A DNA stretch of 64,000 bases from Molossus alvarezi (Eukaryota > Chordata > Mammalia > Chiroptera > Molossidae), in contig CM073888.1 in the NCBI GenBank assembly GCA_037176705.1, forward strand, positions 44,956,810 to 45,020,809, in the 5' to 3' direction. Positions 1-12,118 of the stretch are shown here, one piece after another. The translations under genes were made by a program, and so were the position numbers. A model generated the notes under the pieces. That model saw only the letters and a list, made by a program, of their open reading frames with translations. It did no database searches and was not told where the DNA came from. Positions within the stretch are counted from its first letter, which is position 1, and every line of letters starts with the position of its first letter.

Positions 1-235
1 CAGGCTCTGGGTGCTTTCTCTTTACCACTGATCTATCCACATTTTCTTCCCACTTTTCAGATTAGAAAATGGGGTAGCATAAGCTGTTGTAATTTAGGAA
101 AGATACAATGAAGAAAGTATTATTATTTCTGATACTAACAAAGGGGAAATGCAAACAAAGATACCATGACAAGCAGAATTCTTGCGTAAAAAGGGAAAAA
201 TGTATCTCACAGCAGCAGTGCTAGGATAATTTTTT

Positions 236-458
236 AAATCATTATTATTTTTTAATCCTCACCCTCGGATATGCTTTTTTAAAAAAAACCTCACCCAAGA
301 GGAAGGAAGAGAGAGAAACATCAATCACCTGCCTCCTATATGCACCCCAACTGGGCTCAAACCTGCAACCTAGGTATGTGCCCTGACTGGAAATCAAACC
401 CACAACCTTTTTGGTGTACATGATGATGCTCCAACCGAGCCACCCAGCCAGGGCAGTC
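236..458 (-). mobile_element. VES-type SINE, diverged
   Basis: Reads on the minus strand from a degenerate tRNA-like head (GCCCTGGCTGGGTGGCTCGG at its 5' end) to a CCTCACC-type end and A-rich tail. The flanking duplication CTAGGATAATTTTT is at 222-235 and 459-472. Confidence 0.85.
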
Positions 459-542
459 CTAGGATAATTTTTCAATAAGTGCTTCTGAGACTATGTAAAA
501 GAAGAATAACTACAGTACCCAAATGATGAAAATATGTTCATA

Positions 543-758
543 GCCCAGCCGGCTGAACATATGTTGATCAGTGGTTGAGTGTTGACCCATGAACCAAGAG
601 GTCGCCAGTTCAATTTCCAGTCAGGGCACATGCCCAGGATGTGGGCCAAATCCCCAGCACAGGGCATGCAAGAGGCAGCTAATCAATGTTCTTTCTCATT
701 GATGTTTCTCTCTCTGTCTCCTTTCCTATCTAAAATGAATAAAGAAAGAAATTAAAAT
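543..758 (+). mobile_element. Bat tRNA-derived SINE (short-tail subfamily)
   Basis: Head of the GCCCAGCCGGCTGA... type, B-box-like GGTCGCCAGTTCAATTTCC, a TTTCTCTCT tract, and an end in AAAATGAATAAAG without the CCTCGGG end of full VES. Target-site duplication AAAATATGTTCATA at 529-542 and 759-772. Confidence 0.88.
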
Positions 759-946
759 AAAATATGTTCATATAACTTCTTTATTTATGGGCAGATTAGG
801 AGAAAACATTTGCCCCAAATCCTTTAACATGACCTTAAATGGATACTTATTAAAAAACAATTAACATGAATTCTATTAATTCACATTTTTAAAAACTGTT
901 ATTTAAAAAGGGGTGGGGTGGGGTGGGGGGATAATTAGACCATTCA

Positions 947-1159
<213 letters not shown>

Positions 1160-2867
1160 CTACAAAGGAAACAGAAGCAAAAAGGACAAAGTTACACAAG
1201 AAAGATGAACTTCTCATCATTTCTAAAAAGAATAAAGAAAGCTGCTCAATACTCTAACTTCACATTTCTAGTTTCCCATGGAATAGAGATGTGCTCTGCA
1301 CACGACACACTTCCGAGTTGCTTTAGGTAACACAGTAGAGACAGTAAAGCAGCTAAAACAAACCAAGAGAACAGATTTCTTTTCAGCGGGTTTCTTTCTG
1401 CAGGATAACAATGTTATTCTAACCTCACCTGGAAGAAATATTTACAAGGAGCATAGTGTGGTGGAAGCTAGGTCTTAACCAAAGATAAAGAATACTACTT
1501 GAATTTAATGCAGCTAAGAAGAAGAGAATCATTTTCAGGCTGATCTGTAGCTTTATATATTTCTTGTATCACCTTACACAGGGAGGACAGATTTTTTTCT
1601 ACTTTGTTTTTTTATTAGGTACGGTCATCAGTAGACTTACCCATTATACCCAATATTTGTATATCTCTTAATACACATCACCAAGCCATTTTACAGAATG
1701 ACAATACTAGCTTATACTTGCACCTTCAGAGAAGGAAGGCTCATTTGAGCACACCATTGCCAAAATTACATATTACCTCTTTTAAATACTTAGTATTTAT
1801 TTGGTCTTTCATATTGGACTAGACATTTTAAAATACTGGTAAGGGATGAACATTCTCCATATGCACACCGACCAATTGTGATTATGCGAATGATCTGATC
1901 ATGTGCTTTGCACGTTTTTTCCTCCTGGGCTGTTGGCCGCGTTACATAAAATTTGAATTAAGAAAGAATTCAGTCAATTTACAAATACTTCCCATTTTTA
2001 CTTTTGCCTACTCTCTTAATTCTTACCCTTTTTTGTTTCCTGACTTATTTTGGGAATGCCACATTGTTTACTGTATCTTCATATTACATTTTAGTATCCA
2101 GTAGAGCAATTTCTTCCTTTAAAAAAGTTGTCCTAATTGTTCTAATCTACTTATTATTCCAGAAAACTTTGGAATCACTTCATTCAGCATAAAAAAAAAA
2201 ATCTTACTGAGATTCTGAATAAACATTTTATAATCTTATATCTTCCCACAGCAAGTAATGTGCATGTCTTTATATTAAGAATTTTTATTATATCACTCAG
2301 GTAGTTCTGTAACTTTAAGTATACAGGTCTTAAGCAACTATTACTGGCTATTCCTAGAGTCTGCTATGTGAATGGAATCTTTTCTCCCTCCATATTTCTC
2401 TAACTGGTTACATGAAAGAACTTTTTTTCCCCGTTCCTTTATTTCTACCTTACTAAATACTATTAAAAGTTTTCCAATAATTGTTTTCTAGGTAGAAAAT
2501 CCAAACAAGTGGAAATAGTAACTCTGTCTTTTCCCAATATTTTTACCACTTAATTCCATAAGACTAATGCCAGTGACTAAAATGCCAATGACTAGAGAGT
2601 TCAGAACAACATTAAGAGAATTATGTCTTTGCCTCAGCCCTAACAGCAGTGACCAGAGTCTTTCACCTTAACTTTAGGTGTGCTATTTGTCTGAATACAT
2701 CATAAGGATGTATTCTTCTAAAAGTTTAATAAATTACCAGGAAAGGATGCTAAAATTTCAGAGGTTTTCAAACATCTATTGAGATGAATATATAGTTATT
2801 CTTTTTTGAACTATCAATTCCAAGTTGGTGGACAATATAACAACCACCAGTATGTAGTACTGCCAGT

Positions 2868-3248
2868 CCTCGGTATCTGTGGATTCCTTATCCGCAGATT
2901 CAACCAACCAAGAATTAAAAATGTTCGGGGGAAAAAAGTTATGTTGTTGCTGATGTGAACAGGGTAGTTAGGTCTATGATGTGGTTGCATTTCTACTGAA
3001 CAAGACTTTATTTTCTTGTCATTATTCCTTAAATAACAGTATAATAACTATTTACATAGCATTTTCATTGAATGGGGTATTATAAGTAATCTAGGGATAA
3101 TTTAAAGTATACAGGAATATGTGCAGAGGTTATATGCAAATACTATGCCATTTCATTTAAGGAACTTGAGCATCCACAGATTTGGCACCTGTGGGGGTGG
3201 GGGTGGTCTGGTCCTGGAACAAATCCCTCACCAATACCAAGGGATGAA
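2868..3248. mobile_element. MER2-like Tigger (pogo) DNA transposon fossil
   Basis: The outer ends are a degenerate inverted pair: AGTCCTCGGTATCTGTGG near the left end, and ACCAATACCAAGGGATG near the right end, the complement of the same motif. Between them are the familiar MER2 internal sequence (AATAACAGTATAATAACTATTTACATAGC and its flank, cut here) and a second ATCCACAGATT-type repeat. Non-autonomous and diverged. Confidence 0.75.
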
Positions 3249-3254
3249 TGTACT

Positions 3255-3440
3255 TATAAGTCAGGTACTGATACAAGTGCTCGCTTTACATGTATCAAAA
3301 GATAGGTTTTAGTACCCCCATTTACAAATGTGGAAAACAAGGGGCAGAAAGCTTCACAACTTGCCCAAGGTCACACAGCTGGAAAAGAGGCAGAGAGCAC
3401 TGGAAAGTGGGCAGCCCGGCTCGAGCGGGTACTCTAAAGC
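3255..3440 (-). repeat. MIR SINE, ancient
   Basis: Contains the antisense MIR core: a CCCCCATTTACAAATG-like segment, then GCCCAAGGTCACACAGCTGG. Diverged and without visible duplications, as expected for this pan-mammalian family. Confidence 0.75.
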
Positions 3441-3550
3441 ACAACACTATGCTGCTGTTCAGTGGATTCCCTGATATTAAGCTGGCTACTACTTACTTGT
3501 GTATGTGCATGGTTCTTAAGTTTGTTAGTACTTGAGTCTTTGCATCTATG

Positions 3551-3553
<3 letters not shown>

Positions 3554-3592
<39 letters not shown>
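3554..3592 (+). repeat. CA microsatellite
   Basis: Uninterrupted CA dinucleotide run of about 19 units, likely polymorphic. Confidence 0.97.
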
Positions 3593-3595
<3 letters not shown>

Positions 3596-3869
3596 GTTGG
3601 TTTTATTGCTATTGTCTTTATCAAGTTTGGCTACCAGGGTTAACTGGGTTTTATAAAGTGGCCTGCAAGCTTTTACCATGGGACAGTTTATATAGCATAA
3701 ATGTTCAGTGATGCTCATAATCCATTTTCAAACCTCAGTCAGGTTTGAAATAAAATTCTCTATTTCTGAGTTTTAGATCAGACTGGCTTAGAGATTGCCT
3801 ACAGTTAATCTTCAATCGGTTGAGAAGTAATATTTTAATTAACAGAATTTACATCACATTAAAGTCCTT

Positions 3870-6035
3870 CCTGGTGGGGGTCAAGATGGTGGCATAGGTT
3901 AAAGCAGTTCTCACCTCTTCCCACAACCACATCAAAATTACAACTAAACTACAGAACAGCCATCATTCAGAACCACCTGAAATCTGACTGAATAGAAGTC
4001 CTACAACTAAGGAATTAAAGAAGAAGCCACAGCAAGACTGGCTCATCCAAGATGTTTCCAGCGGCTTTTCCATGTGAATGGCTTGTCTTGGCTCATGCTT
4101 CAGACTTTCCTAAAATCTCTTAAACAAGCAGCACCTGGCTCAGCGTGCCCCATACTTCGTGATAAGCGGCTCTAGGCCTGGCACTAGTGGCTGCCTGCCT
4201 TGGTTCACAGCTTGGTCTCTCCTGGGCACCTTCAAGCCCAACACACGTAGCAGCCATCTGCAGATTGTTCTGTAGCTAGTGCCGGGTGTCCCAGGCAGGA
4301 CACAGGCAGTGGCTGACTTTGCACCTTCCAGGAGGCCCAGAACCAGTGTACCCTGTGGTCAGCTTCAGACCACGCCAGATTACAACCCTACCACCTCCAT
4401 GAGCAAAACACTCAAGAGGCGGACTCAGTGAGCACTAAAGCCCCACTGAAGCAAGTCCTGTTCCATAGGGTCGGCTCATACACACCAGCTCTTTGGCTGT
4501 AGTTGCAACTGGTCCTCACTGCCTATTGGCCTGGAGGTCTATCCCTCCCAGTGACACCAACAACAACCAAGGCTCAATTACAACAGGACAATGCACACAG
4601 TCCACACAGGGGTGCACATGAAGTGCGCAACTCAGGTGACTAGGGAGGCTGAGCCACTGGGCCCTACAAAAAACCTACTATACAAGGCCATTCTACCAAG
4701 TCTGTGAGGCATAGCAGCTTTATCTAATACATAGAAACATAGGGAAGCAGCCAAAATGCAGACACAAAGAAACATGTCACACATGAAAGAACAGGAGAAA
4801 TCTCTAGAAAAAGAACTAAATGAAACTGAAGCAAGCAACCTATCAGATACAGAGTTCAACACAATGGTTATAAGGATGCTCAAGGAACTTAGAACTTCAA
4901 GGAATTTAGTAAGAACATTAGCAACATAAGAAAGGACCAGTCAGAAATAAAGGATACACTAACTGAAGAAATAAAGAATAATTTACAGGGAATCAACAGT
5001 AAAGGACACTGGGAACCAATCTGAAGTTTGAGGAAACATAAAACACTCAATCAGAACAGCAAAAAGAAAAAAGAATCCAAAATATGAAGGCAGTGTAAGG
5101 AGATTCTGGAACAACTTTAAGTGTACCAACATTTGCATCGTGGAGGTGCTGGAAAGAGAAGAAAGGGAGCAAGAAATTGAACACTTATTTGAAAAAATAA
5201 TTACAGAAAACTTCTCTTACCTGGTGAAAGAAACAGATATAAAAGTCCAGGAAGCCCAGAGAGTCCCAAAGAAGATGAATCCAAAGAGACCCACACAAAG
5301 ACACATAATTTAAATGCCAAAGGTTAAAGACAAAGAAAGAATCTTAAAAGCAGCAAGAGAAAAGCAGTTAGTTACCTACAAGGGAGTGCCCATAAGACTG
5401 TCAGCTGATTTTTTCAACAGAAACTTTGCAGGCCAGAAAGGAGTGGCAAGAAATATTCAATGTGAAGAAAAGCAAAGACCTACAACCCAAGATTACTGTA
5501 CCCAGAAAAGCTATTATTTAGAATTTAAGGTCAGATAAAGAGTTTCCCAGACAAGAAAAAGCTAAAAGAGTTCATCACCACCAAACCAGTAATACATGAA
5601 ATGTTAAAGAATCTTCTTTAAGAAGAAAAGATAAAAGTTATGAACGATAGAATGGCAATACATACCTATTTATCAATAATTGAACCTAAAAAATCAAAAT
5701 AAACACGCAGAATAGAAACAGATTCATAGGTACAGAGAACATTTTGACAGTAGCCCGATGGGAGGGGTGTTGGGGGGATGGGTGAAAAAGGTGAAGGGAT
5801 TTAGAAGTACAAATTAGTAGTTATAGTGTAGTCATGGGGGTGTAAAGTATAGCATAGGAAAGATAGTCAATAATATTCTAATAAATATGACGGTGTTAGA
5901 TGGGTATGGGATTTTTTTGGGATGATCACTTAATAAGTTTTATAATGTCTAATCAGGAGTGTACACCTGAAACTGATATAATACTGTATGTCAACTACAA
6001 TTGAAAAATAAAAAAAATTATTAAAATAAATAAAT
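3870..6035 (+). mobile_element. HAL1-type (ORF1-only) LINE, old full-length copy
   Basis: Starts with GTCAAGATGGTGGCATAGGT, the same start as the younger copy at 20637-22879, has a GC-richer leader of about 0.9 kb, one degenerate ORF1, then runs straight into the 3' untranslated region and an A-rich tail. No ORF2 sequence separates ORF1 from the 3' end. The flanking duplication AAAGTCCTT is at 3861-3869 and 6036-6044. Confidence 0.85.
4756..5640 (+). pseudogene. Degenerate LINE ORF1 of the HAL1-type element
   Basis: Begins at CCAAAATGCAG, the position used by the intact copy at 21949. The first ~45 codons read through (MQTQRNMSHMKEQEKSL...), followed by frameshifts and stops. The most recognisable block is at 5314-5480, where KDKERILKAARE and YKGVPIRLSADF, typical of the ORF1p C-terminal domain, are readable. 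It cannot make a full protein. Confidence 0.85.
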
Positions 6036-6164
6036 AAAGTCCTTTTTTCAGATCAGGCATTTAACTAGAAAAAAAACCAAAAAGACTACCCAAAAGAGAA
6101 TGCTTCTTCTTAGATCATAAAGACAATTAAAATCTAACAAAGTTAAATTAGCTTAAAAACTTAC

Positions 6165-6224
6165 AGCACTGGAGAAAGTCATCCCCATCTCTCCGATGAG
6201 AGCCTTGGTTTTCTTTAGTGGTGT
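6165..6224 (-). CDS. GNS: GNS exon 2
   Basis: A 60-nt exon encoding TPLKKTKALIGEMGMTFSSA, residues 64-83. The acceptor is CTTTACAG just before ACACCACTA and the donor is GCT|GTAAGT (GT at 6164-6163). Both junctions are phase 0 and join exons 1 and 3 without shifting the frame. It links the N-terminal metal-binding strand of the sulfatase fold (exon 1) to the active-site loop (exon 3). Too short to find by ORF length; recognised by matching the human protein. Confidence 0.95.
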
Positions 6225-7624
6225 CTGTAAAGGAAAGAATTATCTGTTAAACTATTTCTTTCAATGAACTACAACAGAGACCAAAATTCGTAGGTTTTGC
6301 ATCTTATCTCAACCTCTTATTCCCAACTGATCAACTCTGCCTGACACTAAGAAACAGCTGAGATACTGATTCTGGAGATGAAGCAAACAGGTTTGGTTAG
6401 TCAGTTCTTTCCTATGCAAAAGTTCAGCGGTTCATAAGGCTTGCAGGAAGGGGAAGTTCACAGCTGATGGTATTATTCCAGCAATGCTGATTTCAATGTT
6501 ACAAAATCTTTGCCCTTATCTCATGTCACCACTCCCCTTATTAGGTAGGGCAGAACTATCTCCATTAATTCATCTTTAGAAGCAGGATGTGGGAAATCAT
6601 ATAAAAGGAACCTTCCACCTTTTAAAACAGTTGTAACACTTAGGTCCTGAAAGTCAGCAAGCTGAGGCTCTGAGACTAACACAAATACCAAACATTCAGT
6701 GGTGGAGCCCGATGCACCCTTTTCAACTATAAACTCACGGCCCTTGGCACGAGCCGCACCACCACCTCAGGTAAGGACTTGAACCAGGTGGCAAACAGGT
6801 GTACAAAGAACCCTGTCAAGCAAAAGACTAGTCATAAATTACTTTGTTTATATCCTTGCTTTTTATCTTTTGTTCAAAATCTAAGACGCTGACAAGTATA
6901 GAGAATAATATCAAATCCTACAGTGAGGATAAGAGTATAGAGATGGTCACACATAAATCTGAATAATCTTTATTCAGATGCCACACAGCAAGAAAGAACC
7001 ATTGAAGAGGCTCATTTTAGTGGCATTATAGAATCAGTTTATGATGATTCTCAAGTACCTTTGAAATCTAAAACTATACTGAATGCTGCTTGAAGAGTAT
7101 CTTGCTGTATAATAGTTCCTTAAAGATAATCCAAATATACAACTGTGTTAACCAAAGCTTCGTTTTCAACACTGTATAAACTACTTTTCCTCACTGTTTT
7201 ACAGATAATAGAAAACTAAGGAACCCATAAGCTTAAAAGGATGAGAATTCTAATTTATTCAAGAAAAGCTTTAATAATTTCATGAGTAGATGAATAATAG
7301 GTCCCCAGGAAATGCTAGAGACATGTAAGATCTTTGGTGACCTTCAGAATCTATATCACCAGCCATAATCTCCCCCCAAAAACTATCAGTGGGTGCTACA
7401 CTCAGGTACAGAACACTGGGCTGAATAAAACATTAGTTGGATGAAGAATCTGAGTTACAGTGAGGATAGAGGGAGGAGAAATGAGAATGCAAAGTTAAGT
7501 GAGGAAAAGGCCCTGTGAGTTAATTATATTGGACTTAATTATCAAATTACCTGATAAATATGCAATATTACTGAGGAATATCTGATTTATAGTAAGGCTA
7601 TACTGTGTGATTACAAAACATTTG

Positions 7625-8060
7625 TTAAACATTTAGCTTGTGCCAGGTCCTGGTCTTGGCAATGGTGGACAAAATATAGAAGGTCCCTGCCTTGACGATC
7701 CTTGTACTCTTCGGGACTTCAACAACTAATGGGTAAACAAACAATCATTTTGGGTGGTGAAAAGGGCTGTGAACAGAGTAAACCAGGATGATGTGCTTAC
7801 AGTTGGTGGGAGAAAAGGTGGAAAACACTTTAGATGGTAGGTCAGGAATGGCCTCTTTCAGGAGGTAACAGTACTGAGAGTCACATGATGAAGAGTCAGC
7901 CACGCAAAGGCCCAAGACAAGATGCTTATAGGTGGAATGAATAGCAAATACCAAGGCTGCCAGAGAGGAAAAGAGGCACATGTGAGGGACAGAAAGGCCA
8001 GTTGGCAGAAGCAGTACAGAAAGTAAAGGGGGAGTGGGATAAGACAAGGTCATAGAGTTA
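7625..8060. repeat. Ancient mammalian interspersed repeat, L2-like
   Basis: Shows the order of phrases common in old LINE2-type copies: GTGCCAGGTCCTGGT, GGTCCCTGCCTT, AGGCCTCTTTCAGGAGGTAACA-like, then AGCCACGCAAAGGCCC and AGAAAGGCCAGT. Strongly diverged; family assignment is tentative. Confidence 0.4.
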
Positions 8061-8699
8061 GGCAGAAGCCAGAGGACCGATGCAGGGCTGCACAGGAATC
8101 TAGAGTTTAGTGTAGTAGATTTACATTAATAACCATAATACTTAAACTACTAATAGTACAAGTAATAAGCATAAAATCTATGCTTAATAAAAGAAGTCCC
8201 AAGCAAGAAACCACACTGTACTGAAAAGTATATGCGTCCATGCTAATCTGAATGCTAACATGGATCCTTAAGATCTATGCAGAGATGGTGGCTGGTGAGG
8301 TTAAGGCCGTACACCATTCTTTATAAAGCAGCCAATCTTATACTTGCATATAGGTAAATGTGTTACTTTACTCATCTGAAGCAAAATCCCTTCCATAAAA
8401 ATCCTAAGGAGTCATTTCCTTTCCTAGATCCCATGTATATCTGTTCTAAAATAAAGTTTTGACAATTCTAATAATTCTATAGCTAACTTTTCCTTTTTCG
8501 ATGTAAAACCACTTTGCTTTAAGCAGAGACATGATGTATTTATTCTTCCCCTATATTTTTTTATGACTCCTTCCCTCACTTCCTTGAAATTTTAACCAAA
8601 TGTCACTTTGAATGAATTATTTTATAAAGAACATCCTGTGCTTCTGTGAAGAACAGTATGTCCATCACACCATAATCACATCAAAATAAAATCAAGAAA

Positions 8700-8930
8700 T
8701 CGAGCCCTAGCTGGTGTGGAGTGTCAATCTATACATCAAAAGGTGGCGAATTCAATTCCTGGCTGGGGCACATACCCAGGTTGCGGGTTCAATCCCTGGT
8801 TGGGGCGTGTAATCCCTGGAAGGCAGCTGATTAATATTCCACTCTTACATCCCTGTTTCTCTCTCTCTCTTCCTTCCCCTCTCTCTAAAGTCAATAAACC
8901 TGTCCTCAGGTGAGGATTAAAAACATTTTA
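8700..8930 (+). mobile_element. VES-type SINE, diverged
   Basis: Head GAGCCCTAGCTGGTGTGG, B-box-like GGCGAATTCAATTCCTGG, TC tract, end CCTCAGGTGAGGATTAAAAA. Target-site duplication AAAATCAAGAAA at 8688-8699 and 8931-8942. Confidence 0.9.
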
Positions 8931-9054
8931 AAAATCAAGAAAATGATAGGACCAGTTCCCTGGGCAAAAAAAAAATAAACAAAAACCCAGAATCCCACAG
9001 ACGATAGCTGCAACAAATGTTAAAGACGACACTATCAAATAAAAGATTACTTCA

Positions 9055-9245
9055 GCCCAGCTGGTGTGGCTCTGTGGTTGAGTGGTGACCCATGCAACAA
9101 GAGGTCATCACTGGTTTAATCCCCAGTCAGGGCACATGCCCAGGTTGCAGGCTCAAACTCTGGTGGAGAGCGTGCAGGAGGCAGCCAATTGATGTTTCTT
9201 TCTTTCTCTCTCAAAAATCAATAAAAAAGGTATTTAAAAAAAAGA
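9055..9245 (+). mobile_element. Bat tRNA-derived SINE (short-tail subfamily)
   Basis: Head GCCCAGCTGGTGTGGCTC, TTTCTTTCTCTCTC tract, end AAAAATCAATAAAAAAGG. Imperfect flanking duplication AAAGATTACTTCA / AAAGACTATTTCA. Confidence 0.88.
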
Positions 9246-9577
9246 AAAAGACTATTTCAAAGATGAAAGAGTTCACATTAAACCACAATCATAGAAATGT
9301 TATAATCCTTTCACCTGAGTTAGTCTCGGTGACTGACTACTTTTTATTTTGCCAGCTATGGTAGCAATTCATAATCATTTTTGGGGTCACAGACCTCTAT
9401 CTACAAAGATAAATATACACGAACTATTTATTACATGTAAATTAAGAAGTTTGATGACCTTACTGGTGCTCCTGAAAGTCACCTGAAGAATCTCTGACCT
9501 ATGGTATAAGTAACTATGCTGATGTGGGTATGTGGAATGACATCTCTAAGTCAGTATTATCACAGTATTCTCAAACA

Positions 9578-9720
9578 GGAGAAAATGCATGGGGCTCTGA
9601 GATCATAAGACACCAGGCTTTCTCCCGCATTAGCTATATGAATCTTGACCAAGTTACCTAACCCCCTCCAAATTTTAGTTTCTTCTTATTTAAGACAAGG
9701 ACAGCAGAGGAATCTTATGA
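9578..9720 (+). repeat. MIR SINE, ancient
   Basis: MIR core phrase TGAATCTTGACCAAGTTACCTAACC and downstream weak similarity. Confidence 0.6.
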
Positions 9721-10769
9721 TGACTGAAGCACAAGTATAAAACATTTCACACTCTGGCTCCAAGTAGAATCTCAAATGCTGTTATCGTCTTTACTCTTCC
9801 CCTTCAAGTCCTGTTTGACAACTAGTCATAAAATATTCTAGAAAAGACTTCAAGAGAAGCTAGAATTCTCCAGAATTGGAGGGTTAAATTCTACTTGTTC
9901 CCCCGTTCAATTTTGGCTTTCCTCTCCACGATAAACTAACGCCTATAAAAAAGAATCTGCTTTGGTTTAAAGAAACAAAAATGATTACCATGTTAAAGGG
10001 AAGAGACCTCAGATACGTATACATAGACCACATTTGTGGTCTACAAAAATTGAAGAAACTGAATTCTGAACACCACACCTTATATTTAAGTGATGCATTT
10101 TGTTTTCAACAGAGATGTGAAAACTTTACCTTTTAATTATGCTTTACTCACTAAACCATTATTAATTTTTTATAGACGTGGCTTGCTTTATCTGGATTAA
10201 ATACTTTTCAAGGACACAAAAGATATTTATTATTTTTTAAACACAGAATTTTGTGAGGATAAGTGTAGTTATTGGGAGTGGTGGAAAAAAAAAAAGTAAA
10301 ATCCAGGAAGGCTCAAGACTCTTCACTGTCAGTGGCTCAGTAGAAATTAAAAGGTAATGAGGCATATGTGGTAGGAAGTGTGGAGTCAAAATGCAAGCAT
10401 CATCAACATCAGCTGGGGAAGACTTTCATACTCTTGAACACGACCCTGAGTAAGAAATATTTTAATTCACAGCCCAAATGAATACACACACACACACACA
10501 CACATGCATACACATACATATGCTTACCTTTGCTGCATGAACCACATTGACATTTTCTATTCCACTCTATTCCATAGTAAAGTGAAAATGCTGGTAGTTA
10601 CTGAACTGGTTTCACAACTCATTTATGGGCTGAAATCAGCAGGATGAAGGACACTGAGCAAGGGTGTTAGCACACAGTGAAAGTTAGGAACCTCTTGCAT
10701 GCAGTGTTTTCATAATCTCAGCATTTTGCTGAAAGCAAAAAGAGAACTGAAAGGAAGAAAGCAACAAAG

Positions 10770-10890
10770 CACTTGTTCTTACAGGGAGGTATACCATACC
10801 CTGGATCCCAGCACCAGTCTGGGTTTTGACCTGACTGCCTCAACTATTTATGTACCTTGGGCAAGGCACTTTCTTTCTGGACCATCACGA
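10770..10890 (+). repeat. MIR SINE fragment
   Basis: Shows CTGGATCCCAGCACCAG and CTTGGGCAAGGCACTTTC, typical of diverged MIR 5' and core regions. Confidence 0.5.
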
Positions 10891-11596
10891 GTAAGGGGTT
10901 GGGTGGATAGGCCTGAGGGTCATAAACTTCAAGACTCTCAGATACAGAAGCAAAATTAACTCTAGGAAAGAATGAAGTCTCATGACAACACCCATATGAT
11001 ATAAATTGGAACACTGACAGCAGCTAATGTATCAACCAGGTGTTCGATTAGGCTAATTGGATTTTCTTGATTCTTGTGAGGCAAAGCACACCCTGAATAG
11101 TTCAACAACCTACCTACCAGATTAGTTCATTTCAGCACTTCTAAATATCAGGCGCAGACACTGCACCTGGGGACAAAGGCAGAGTGGCCTAGGTCCTCAG
11201 GGGGCTAGTCTTGGCTTCTAATCCAAAAGATAATCAAGGCTTGCATATTCTTAGCCAACACCTGCTTGGCATTGGTTCAGCCCATCGCTAGCCGGGTCCA
11301 GCTGTGTTATCTTGAGCTGGGAACCAACGCAAACTCCGCAGCAGGAGGTCCCGACTGCAAGCTCAGTGCAGCGCGTGCATGTGAGTCAATCAGAAGAGAC
11401 GCTAAAGCAAGAAGAGGAAATAGAGTCTTGTGACCCCCTCAGACCTGCGTAAAGGGCCTGGCGTGGCAAAAGCAAACCTACCCAGGGTCAAGGCAGCCAG
11501 TTCAGGGAGTCGGGGTAGGGATGGGAAAAGAGGGCAAGAAACCAGGAGTCTGCCGGGGAGAGAGAGAGGGGCGGGGCAGAAACAGAGAGGAGTTAC

Positions 11597-11785
11597 CATG
11601 CCGCCGAGCACCTCGTCCTGGTCGTCGGTGAGGAGCAGCACCACGTTGGGCCTCCGAGAGCCCGCCGCCACCCGGGACACCCCCAGGCAGCAGCCCAGCA
11701 GCAGCAGCAGCGCTAGGCTGCAGGCGGGCAGGTGGCGGGGGCTGTGCCGCCGGGGCCCACCTGGGGCCAGAGGCAGAAGCCGCAT
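11597..11785 (-). CDS. GNS: GNS exon 1: signal peptide and start of sulfatase domain
   Basis: Encodes residues 1-63 of N-acetylglucosamine-6-sulfatase. The ATG (11785-11783) matches the human start MRLLPLAPG. Residues 22-41 form a leucine-rich signal peptide ([13 protein letters not shown]...), sending the enzyme into the secretory pathway for delivery to lysosomes. Residues 48-57, [10 protein letters not shown], are the first strand of the alkaline-phosphatase-like sulfatase fold; Asp54 and Asp55 are the expected calcium ligands (human Asp55 and Asp56). The donor is GGCATG|GTAACT with GT at 11596-11595, phase 0. The signal peptide is one residue shorter than in human. Confidence 0.96.
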
Positions 11786-11927
11786 GACGGACAGGGCTCC
11801 AGGGTAACCCGGGGACGTTGAGTGAGGACGCGCAGGTGGCGGAAGGGCGAAAGGCCGAAGAGCTGCAGGAAGAAGAGGTACGGTGAAAGCCGGGGGCTGA
11901 GGTCAGGCGTTTTCTCCCCGGGCGCGA

Positions 11928-11973
11928 TCACGTGAGCCGGGACGGGGCGGAGCACGCCGCGTGGTCACGTGAG
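11928..11973. promoter_or_regulatory. Pair of CLEAR-like TFEB/TFE3 sites
   Basis: TCACGTGA (11928-11935) and GTCACGTGAG (11964-11973), 36 bp apart centre to centre, about 145-190 bp upstream of the GNS start codon. A plain CACGTG lies further upstream at 12141-12146. Confidence 0.75.
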
Positions 11974-12072
11974 GAGCGGCCGCGGGGCGGGGCTGCGGAC
12001 CGAAAGGGAGGGAGGTGGGCGAGGGACCCGGAAGTGGGCCCAATCGGTGAAGAGCCGGCCGAGAGCGCCTGC

Positions 12073-12118
12073 CTGGGGCTCAGGCCCAGGCTTAGGCTCA
12101 GGCCCAGGCTCGGGCTTG
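12073..12118 (+). repeat. Imperfect GGCTCAGGCCCA minisatellite
   Basis: About four 12-bp units alternating CAGGCCCAGGCT and TAGGCTCAGGCC, in the upstream edge of the GNS CpG island. Confidence 0.8.

Larger units (their letters stand above)
1160..6164 (-). other. GNS: GNS intron 2
   Basis: Five-kilobase intron between exons 2 and 3. It contains a MER2/Tigger-type transposon, a MIR, a CA microsatellite and a full-length old HAL1-type element, each listed separately. Between 1160 and about 2860 I see only AT-rich sequence without recognisable genes or repeats. Confidence 0.85.
6225..11596 (-). other. GNS: GNS intron 1
   Basis: First intron, about 5.4 kb. Besides the repeats listed separately it contains AT-rich single-copy sequence (6225-7620, 8060-8690, 9260-9570, 9730-10770 and 10900-11590). 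A short CA run lies at 10489-10504. Close to exon 1, at 11381-11393, is GTGAGTCAATCAG, an overlapping AP-1 and CCAAT-like motif of unknown significance. Confidence 0.85.

Noticed and set aside
3540..3600. CRISPR-like or other spaced direct repeats
   Set aside because: Simple CA microsatellite; no spacer structure anywhere in the window and the genome is mammalian.
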